A program made the position numbers and the translations under genes. From Propionibacterium sp. oral taxon 192 str. F0372 (GTDB lineage: Bacteria; Actinomycetota; Actinomycetes; Propionibacteriales; Propionibacteriaceae): 64,000 bases of DNA. This document shows, piece after piece, positions 54,232 to 64,000 of the stretch (positions are counted from its first letter, which is position 1; the number at the start of each line of letters is the position of its first letter). Below the pieces are notes generated by a model. It did not search any database, was not told the origin of the DNA, and worked only from the letters and a program-made list of their open reading frames with translations. The stretch covers positions 2,354,340 through 2,418,339 of the forward strand of contig NZ_KE340297.1 in assembly GCF_000413315.1 (NCBI RefSeq), in the 5' to 3' direction.

Positions 54232-54738
54232 TCAGCGTTCCTCCTCGAGCTGCGCAAACACGGCCCCGAGAAGGGGTATCACCACATCAAGAGTATCTTT
54301 CGCACCGCCGACGGAACCGGGGGAAGCAACGATCAGGGCTCCTCGTTCCCGGGATGTGACACCGGCCACCGACCGGGACAGCCCCGACAGTGAGGTACTG
54401 TCTAGGCCGTGGGCCCGGATTTGTTCGGCGATGCCCGGGATCTCCACCTCGATAAGACCGCGAACCGCCTCAGGCGCCTCGTTGTCCCGTCCGAAACCTG
54501 TGCCTCCCAGCACGAGGATGAATCGGGACCCTGCTCCCAGTGCCCGCCGCACTGCGGTGGCCACCGGCTCCAATCCCTCGGCCACGACAACGGTGTCGAC
54601 CCGCCCGATGCCTGCGGCCTCCAGATGGGCAGTTGCCTGTGGCCCCGCCCTGTCTGGACGTTCCCCCCGCAGAACCCGATCGCTGCTGACCACGATGGTC
54701 GTCGACACCGTACTGAGGTCGAAGTCACGTCCGGTCAT
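54232..54738 (-). CDS. mog: Molybdenum cofactor protein, MogA/MoaB family (paralog 2)
   Basis: A 168-residue MogA/MoaB homolog: IVVSSDRVLRGERPDRAG, FILVLGGTGFGRDNEAPEAV (GGTG retained; RDVTPEA replaced by RDNEAPEA) and ASPGSVGGAKDTLDVVIPLL. The altered motif suggests changed activity or specificity relative to paralog 1. The ATG at 54738 is set by AAGGAGG five bases upstream. Adenylation of molybdopterin is the family reaction. Confidence 0.85.
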   Translation of the reverse strand: MTGRDFDLSTVSTTIVVSSDRVLRGERPDRAGPQATAHLEAAGIGRVDTVVVAEGLEPVATAVRRALGAGSRFILVLGGTGFGRDNEAPEAVRGLIEVEIPGIAEQIRAHGLDSTSLSGLSRSVAGVTSRERGALIVASPGSVGGAKDTLDVVIPLLGAVFAQLEEER

Positions 54739-55101
54739 GGTATCCTCCTTCATCCCATCTCGATCAACGGAATCACAGAACGGGGTAAGCCCAGCACGGC
54801 GCATGCCTTCATCGCAAGGCATCAGGGCGCGAAACGATCATCCTTCCCACTCACGATCCGACAGCAGACCGGGGATGCCCTATACACGACAAGCTCATTG
54901 CAAGCCCAAGGTGGGAGCCGGAAAATCGACGATCGTCACGGAACCGGTGCGAATGCACAATCGATTCCGTTTCCGAGGGAGGATCCCCGAAAAAATGGAG
55001 TATACTTTCACCACTGCGTGCACGCGAGAGGTCTTCGTCAGCGACCGTCGGTGAGCACTGCCTCTTCAGGCATACAATCCGGAGATGATCGGAGTCCAAC
55101 C
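54739..55101. other. 363-bp divergent gap, mog to modA
   Basis: Contains a long plus-strand open frame continuing into modA, but its codons are not protein-like and are rejected. A good -10, TATACT at 55001-55006, precedes modA by 96 bp; its -35 is weak. Stop-rich otherwise. The leader between 55007 and 55101 might fold, but I could not match it to the Moco riboswitch. Confidence 0.45.
55001..55006 (+). promoter_or_regulatory. Likely -10 of the mod operon
   Basis: TATACT, five of six consensus bases, within ATGGAGTATACTTTCACC. No good -35 at 16-18 bp. It would give a leader of roughly 90 nt before modA. Confidence 0.45.
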
Positions 55102-55884
55102 ATGACAGGCATTCTGACCAAGTGGCATCTCATGGCGGTAGTCCTGATCGGTGGTCTGCTCGCCTGTGGTTCATCATCGTCGGTCTCCTCTTCCGAGCCC
55201 TCAGGGGACGAGCAGGTCACGATCACGGTGTTTGCCGCAGCTTCACTCGAGAAGTCATTCACCGCGATCAGCCACGATGTGGAGGCCACCACCCCAGGAT
55301 TGACCGTCAATCTCAATCTCGCCGGTTCCCAGTCCTTGGTCGACCAGCTGATCAACGGTGCGAGGGCAGATATCCTGGCGACTGCCAACCAGTCGACGAT
55401 GGACAAGGCTGTTCAGGCGAACCTCGTCACCGCTCCCAGAACCTTCACCACCAATGTGCTGACCCTAGTCACGCCCGCCGGGAATCCTGCAGGCATCACT
55501 GGCTTGGACTCCTCTATGAACGGCAAGAATTTGGTCGTCTGCGCACCCCAGGTACCGTGCGGATCGGCAACCGTCGAACTCACCGCGCTGCTCGGCGTCT
55601 CCTTGGCCCCGGTGTCCGAGGAGCAGTCGGTCACCGATGTCATGAACAAGGTCAGGTCGGGCGAAGCAGACGCCGGCATCGTCTACCGGACCGACGCGAT
55701 CTCTGCAGGCGATGAGGTGGAAGTGATAGAGATTAACCGGGCGAATGATGTGGTGAACACGTATCCAATCGCTTTGGTGGCCGACTCCTCCCACTCCGAC
55801 ACGGCTCAGATCTTCATTGATGCGGTGTTGTCCCCCGAAGGTCAGCAGAGACTGGCGGAATACGGCTTCGGCGCCCAACCGTGA
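55102..55884 (+). CDS. modA: Molybdate-binding lipoprotein ModA
   Basis: A 260-residue binding protein for high-affinity molybdate uptake. Lipobox GGLLAC places Cys22 as the lipidation site after a short signal. The mature part has ITVFAAASLEKSFTAISHDV, LAGSQSLVDQLINGARADIL, the oxyanion-binding AGSQ/TAN segments (ATANQSTMDKAVQANLV) and GEADAGIVYRTDAISAGD. Start ATG with GGAG nine bases upstream. Couples to modBC by a GTGA overlap. Confidence 0.94.
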   Translation: MTGILTKWHLMAVVLIGGLLACGSSSSVSSSEPSGDEQVTITVFAAASLEKSFTAISHDVEATTPGLTVNLNLAGSQSLVDQLINGARADILATANQSTMDKAVQANLVTAPRTFTTNVLTLVTPAGNPAGITGLDSSMNGKNLVVCAPQVPCGSATVELTALLGVSLAPVSEEQSVTDVMNKVRSGEADAGIVYRTDAISAGDEVEVIEINRANDVVNTYPIALVADSSHSDTAQIFIDAVLSPEGQQRLAEYGFGAQP

Positions 55885-57920
55885 TCCGACGAAGGGCTTC
55901 TCCGCGAGGCTCCGACCGAGTCGATGGCATGTGTCCTGATCCTGCGAAGGCGCCCACCCGAATATGGCACAGGTCTTGCCCCCGCGCATCCTCGGCGCCA
56001 CTGTGGCTAACGGTATTAGCGTGTATCGGCATCGTCTACCTAGTGCTGCCCCTCATCCTGATGAGTGGCCGCATCCCGTGGAGCAACATTTTGGCAACGC
56101 TGAGCCACCGGTCATCGGTCGACGCGCTGTGGCTGAGTCTGCGCACCTGCCTTGTAGCCCTGCTCGTCGACCTCACGCTGGGCATCCCGCTGGCCGTGGT
56201 CTTGTCCCGGCCCTGGCCAGGGGTCCGCGTCGCCCGGGTGCTGGTTGCCCTGCCCCTCAGTCTGCCTCCAGTGGTCGCAGGCCTAGCACTGCTGACAGTG
56301 TTCGGGCGACGTGGGGTCATTGGGCCATGGCTGGAATCGGTGGGGTGGCAGGTCGCCTTCTCCACCACTGCCGTCGTCTTGGCCCAGGTGTTCGTCTCCC
56401 TGCCCTTCCTGGTGGTGACACTCGAGGCCGCGCTCAGAGTCAGACCGCGCGAATTGGAGAAGACTGCAGCGGGACTCGGAGCAAGCCCGACCCGGGTACT
56501 CATGACCATCACCCTGCCCCTAGTGGTACCCGGGCTCGTTCGTGGCGCATCTCTCGCGCTGGCCCGTTGCCTTGGCGAATTCGGTGCCACCCTCACCTTC
56601 GCAGGCTCTCTGCAGGGAACGACCCGCACGCTGCCACTCCAGATCTATCTGGCCCGTGAGTCCGATCCCGGTGAAGCACTCGTCCTAGGCATGCTCCTGG
56701 TCGTCGTGGCCGCCATCATCGTGGCAACCACCGAATGGCGAAGGATCCCTGACACCGTAGACACGGTGTTCGATGATTCCGACGACGACACCCCGGGAGA
56801 GAGCCAGCACCAGGTGACTTCCTCTCCTCCTGCAGCTTCCGTCCTCGTCGACGGAGGAATCCTGAAACGGGACTGGCAGGTGAAGCTGGATATTCCACCA
56901 GGTCAGGTGGTCGCGATCATGGGTCACAACGGTGCGGGTAAGTCAACCCTGGCGGACGTCCTGGCAGGGAGACTGGCGCTCGACTCGGGATCGGTGATGA
57001 TCGCTGACAGGAAGTTGGACGGTCCTGGAGTCTTCGTCCCTGCGAGGGACAGGCGGGTAGCGGCACTCGGGCAGCAACCGAATGTATTCGGACACATGTC
57101 CGTGCTGGCGAACGTCGCCTATCCCCTGCGATCAAGGGGAATTCCGCGCTCTGCCGCCGAGACCCGGGCGATGGAACAGTTACAACTCTTCGGCGCCTCC
57201 CATCTGGCTGGTCGACGGGGAACCCAGCTCTCGGGTGGGCAGGCTGCCAGGATCGCGCTGGCGAGGGCGCTGGTGTTCGAACCCGATCTGCTCGTGTTGG
57301 ACGAGCCGACGGCCGCACTGGACGTCCAGGCGACAGACCGCGTGAGCCGGGTGCTGCGTCACCGGCTGTGCACCCTCTCGACGACCACGATCCTCATCAC
57401 TCATGATCCCATGGAGGCCTTGGAATTGGCGGACCAGCTGGTGATCATGGACGCCGGGCGAGTGGTTGAATCAGGTCCACCCTCGCAGTTGCTTCGATCA
57501 CCCACGAGCCGATTCACGGCTCGGTTGGCCGGCCTAAACATCGTCTCAGGACCTGTGGTACCCAGAGCGGACGGTCTGTTGTCGATCGGCATCGGCCAAC
57601 AGGAACTGGTCTCTGCCTGGTTCCCCACAGAAGGTGAGAGTCGGCCCGAGCGCGCGACGATGGTCTTCCCACCAGAGGCCGTATCGCTCCACCCTCACCT
57701 GGTCACGGGTTCTCCACGGACGATGCTGTCTGCCAAGGTTCTGTCCGCAACGCAAGCTTCGGGACTGGTCACCGTCCGCGTAGAGCTCTCCGATGGTTCT
57801 CCACTGAACGTACGAGTCACCACCGCCGCATGGGCAGAGCTGACCGGACAGATTTCCGGGAGTCTCTGGTGCTCAATCAAGGCGACCCAGGTGCGGGTGA
57901 TTGATGCGGCAGGCACCTGA
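55881..57920 (+). CDS. modBC: Fused molybdate ABC transporter permease-ATPase (ModB-ModC)
   Basis: A 679-residue single chain. Residues about 40-290 form a ModB permease with roughly five helices and the EAA loop (ELEKTAAGLGASPTRVLMTI). A 45-residue acidic linker (FDDSDDDTPGESQHQ) follows. Residues about 320-530 form an ABC ATPase: IMGHNGAGKSTLADVLAG, Q-loop ALGQQPNVFGHM, signature QLSGGQAARIALARALVF, VLDEPTAALDVQ and LITHDPMEALELAD. The C-terminus has a regulatory mop/TOBE-like domain (LVTVRVELSDGSPLNVRV). Start GTG overlaps modA (GTGA). Two copies per complex would give the usual B2C2. Confidence 0.92.
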   Translation: MIRRRASPRGSDRVDGMCPDPAKAPTRIWHRSCPRASSAPLWLTVLACIGIVYLVLPLILMSGRIPWSNILATLSHRSSVDALWLSLRTCLVALLVDLTLGIPLAVVLSRPWPGVRVARVLVALPLSLPPVVAGLALLTVFGRRGVIGPWLESVGWQVAFSTTAVVLAQVFVSLPFLVVTLEAALRVRPRELEKTAAGLGASPTRVLMTITLPLVVPGLVRGASLALARCLGEFGATLTFAGSLQGTTRTLPLQIYLARESDPGEALVLGMLLVVVAAIIVATTEWRRIPDTVDTVFDDSDDDTPGESQHQVTSSPPAASVLVDGGILKRDWQVKLDIPPGQVVAIMGHNGAGKSTLADVLAGRLALDSGSVMIADRKLDGPGVFVPARDRRVAALGQQPNVFGHMSVLANVAYPLRSRGIPRSAAETRAMEQLQLFGASHLAGRRGTQLSGGQAARIALARALVFEPDLLVLDEPTAALDVQATDRVSRVLRHRLCTLSTTTILITHDPMEALELADQLVIMDAGRVVESGPPSQLLRSPTSRFTARLAGLNIVSGPVVPRADGLLSIGIGQQELVSAWFPTEGESRPERATMVFPPEAVSLHPHLVTGSPRTMLSAKVLSATQASGLVTVRVELSDGSPLNVRVTTAAWAELTGQISGSLWCSIKATQVRVIDAAGT

Positions 57921-58083
57921 TCAGCTTTCACAAACAAACCTGTCCAGATATCGAGTGTCATCGAAACGACCCAGATGGATGGCAGGTGCAGTCCTCTACC
58001 TCGCGGGCGAGTGCGAATGGGAAAAAGCCTCGACGGACATGCACGAACCGTAAGCATGCCGAGACGCATCGTGATACTGTGCG

Positions 58084-58112
58084 TTGACAGTGCATCGGGG
58101 CATTAGTAAAGA
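58084..58112 (+). promoter_or_regulatory. Probable promoter of the excalibur gene
   Basis: Perfect -35 TTGACA (58084-58089), 17-bp spacer, -10 TAAAGA (58107-58112). The ATG at 58123 is only ten bases beyond the -10, predicting a leaderless or near-leaderless mRNA. A TTG within the -35 is therefore not the start. Confidence 0.55.
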
Positions 58113-58122
58113 CGGGGTTTTC

Positions 58123-58623
58123 ATGATGCGAAGGTCAGGATCTACGGCGCAATGGGGGCCGGAGGAACAGCCGTTGCTCGAGGCGCACGACAGGGGGCGA
58201 GGAACCAGACGCCATCACCACCGCGTGGTGAGTCATTCGCTGGTGGCTGGTGCCGCTGCAGTGTCGGGATTCATCCTCGGCGTAGAGATCCAGGAGAGCA
58301 CAGCACCGACATCAGCCACTTCTCCCGTCGCTGTCACTGCGACCACGACCATGACCGCGATTTCCACCATCATGACGCCCGGTCCGACGGTTACCATGAC
58401 CATTGAACCGACAGCAGAAGTCGCATCCGTGGAGCAGCAGCCACCTGAACCGCAGAATCAGGCCAAGCCCGTGCAGCCTCCTGTCCCAGCGACGCAACCT
58501 GCACAGGTTTACTACAAGAACTGCGCCGAGGTCAGGGCCGCCGGGATGGCCCCCATCCTTGCGGGTCAGCCCGGGTATCGTTCCGCGCTCGACCGAGACG
58601 GGGACGGAGTGGCCTGCGAATAG
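58123..58623 (+). CDS. Membrane-anchored excalibur (calcium-binding) domain protein
   Basis: A 166-residue protein. After a charged, His/Arg-rich N-terminus, a hydrophobic segment (VVSHSLVAGAAAVSGFILGV, about residues 45-65) anchors it. A Thr/Pro-rich external stretch leads to the excalibur domain at the C-terminus (YYKNCAEVRAAGMAPILAGQ followed by DRDGDGVACE). The DxDxDG motif and two cysteines are the hallmarks; calcium binding is presumed for the family. Start ATG 58123 chosen because of the promoter position. Not operonic. Expected at the cell surface. Confidence 0.85.
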   Translation: MMRRSGSTAQWGPEEQPLLEAHDRGRGTRRHHHRVVSHSLVAGAAAVSGFILGVEIQESTAPTSATSPVAVTATTTMTAISTIMTPGPTVTMTIEPTAEVASVEQQPPEPQNQAKPVQPPVPATQPAQVYYKNCAEVRAAGMAPILAGQPGYRSALDRDGDGVACE

Positions 58624-58782
58624 TCGTGGTGCTGAGGCGGGTGCACCCACCCGGAAGGACAGCCAAATAGGCGCGCCCAGCCAGCTCATCTGCGAAATCC
58701 GCACCGGTGTTGCGTGTGATTCGGTGGTCCCCAGGGTGGGTGAGGTGTTGGGTTGGGGTGTGGTGATATACACAAAAGAAAA

Positions 58783-58826
58783 TAAGCAGTGTTCCTCTAC
58801 ACACGTGTGTAGAGGAACACTGCTTA
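58783..58826 (-). terminator. rRNA operon terminator: 44-nt perfect palindrome
   Basis: Two 22-base arms, perfectly complementary with the centre ACACGTGT, three bases beyond the 5S 3' end. On the minus strand the sequence after it is TTTTCTTTTGTG, a U-rich tail. This is an exceptionally long, loop-less arm for an intrinsic terminator. Confidence 0.9.
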
Positions 58827-58829
58827 AAA

Positions 58830-58948
58830 GTCCGGCAGCGTCCTAGTCTCCCACAGAGTCCCCCCTGCAGTACAATCGGCGCTGAAAGGCTTAACTACCA
58901 GGTTCGGAATGGAACTGGGTGTTTCCCTCTCGCTATGGCCACCGAAAC
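58830..58948 (-). rRNA. rrf: 5S ribosomal RNA
   Basis: About 119 nt on the minus strand. GTTTCGGTGGCCATAGCGAG at the 5' end, the conserved CAGTTCCATTCCGAACCTGG loop-C/B region and the 3' GCTGCCGGAC are present. Ends are approximate. It lies 64 nt from the 23S 3' end and is followed by the palindromic terminator. Confidence 0.95.
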
Positions 58949-59012
58949 ACTCTTCAGAATATCACCACAGATACCCTCAAAATCATACAGTGAACGCGTA
59001 ACATCTTTGTAG

Positions 59013-63803
<4,791 letters not shown>

Positions 63804-64000
63804 ACAGAGAACCGAATCACTGACCAATCCAATCCGAAAACTGGACAATCAATCACTCAAAGAAACCCAAACGAAAGAAGAAAAACCTTCCTCCGACAAG
63901 GCCAAAAAAATGACTGTAAAGCACACTGTTGAGTTCTCAAAATTCACACCCACCAACCCCAGAACCACAAAAGACCCCAGAACCAGCGACCAAACCAACA
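63804..64000 (-). promoter_or_regulatory. rRNA leader region
   Basis: AT-rich leader upstream of 16S. It contains TTTGAGAACTCAACAGTGTGC (63926-63946 approx.), a conserved actinobacterial leader/antitermination-like motif, and two copies of GGTTCTGGGGT (63956-63966 and 63974-63984). The promoter lies at or beyond the window end. No reading frame. Confidence 0.6.

Noticed and set aside
54409..55101. A long plus-strand open frame running into modA
   Set aside because: It is antisense to mog, its residues are not protein-like, and modA has a proper signal peptide and ribosome-binding site at 55102.
54984..55101. Moco riboswitch before modA
   Set aside because: No recognisable conserved core by eye; a covariance-model search would be needed.
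63956..63984. Two GGTTCTGGGGT copies as a CRISPR-like or mobile repeat
   Set aside because: Only two short copies in the rRNA leader; more likely part of the promoter/leader duplication.

Overview
The window is a chromosomal segment from a high-GC actinomycete. An order-level guess of Propionibacteriales (Propionibacteriaceae-like) is inference. It rests on the ilvE-cimA / leuB / ndgR-leuC arrangement, the actinobacterial families DUF3097, DUF3152 and HelY, a CIRCE-controlled hrcA-dnaJ, ATGA/GTGA-coupled operons, several probably leaderless starts, and a complete respiratory nitrate reductase locus. The genus cannot be fixed from sequence reading alone. No insertion sequences, phage genes or CRISPR arrays were seen.

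Layout. 1-8.3 kb: branched-chain amino acid block with leuC (cut by the window edge), its divergent IclR regulator, a beta-hydroxyacid dehydrogenase, tRNA-Glu and tRNA-Gln, a CPBP protease and an FAH-family enzyme coupled to cimA and ilvE, and divergent leuB. 8.3-14.4 kb: a secreted metalloprotease-like lipoprotein and a membrane-organisation block (SPFH-GYF protein, zinc-ribbon membrane protein, flotillin, NfeD). 14.5-18.1 kb: ilvB-ilvN-ilvC behind a readable attenuator whose leader peptide ends Ile-Leu-Val-Leu-Thr. 18.0-32.7 kb: hisF, a Ski2-like helicase, a lipid-kinase-family protein, a phosphoesterase, a decayed rsmE, dnaJ, hrcA, an inositol-phosphatase-family enzyme, glgX, DUF3097 and hemW. 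32.8-36.9 kb: a tightly coupled six-gene operon (cupin, ABC ATPase, ABC permease, methyltransferase, substrate-binding lipoprotein, second cupin) with no function I can assign. 36.9-39.5 kb: lepA and a membrane protein.

39.8-57.9 kb is one functional unit, anaerobic nitrate respiration with its own molybdenum economy: narK, narGHJI, a putative Fe-S HTH regulator fused to MoaD, moaE, moeB, moeA and moaC on one strand, moaA just upstream, mobA, two MogA/MoaB paralogs at the outer edges, and a modA + fused modBC molybdate transporter. A DtxR/IdeR-like box and a separate palindrome lie upstream of narK. 58.1-64 kb: a small excalibur-domain protein, then a complete rRNA operon (16S-23S-5S, minus strand) ending in a 44-nt perfect palindrome.

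Most promising for follow-up: the HTH/Fe-S-MoaD fusion with an internal MoaD start, the cupin/ABC/methyltransferase operon, the possible iron control of nitrate respiration, and the decaying rsmE. All functional calls are from motif reading; no database search was run.
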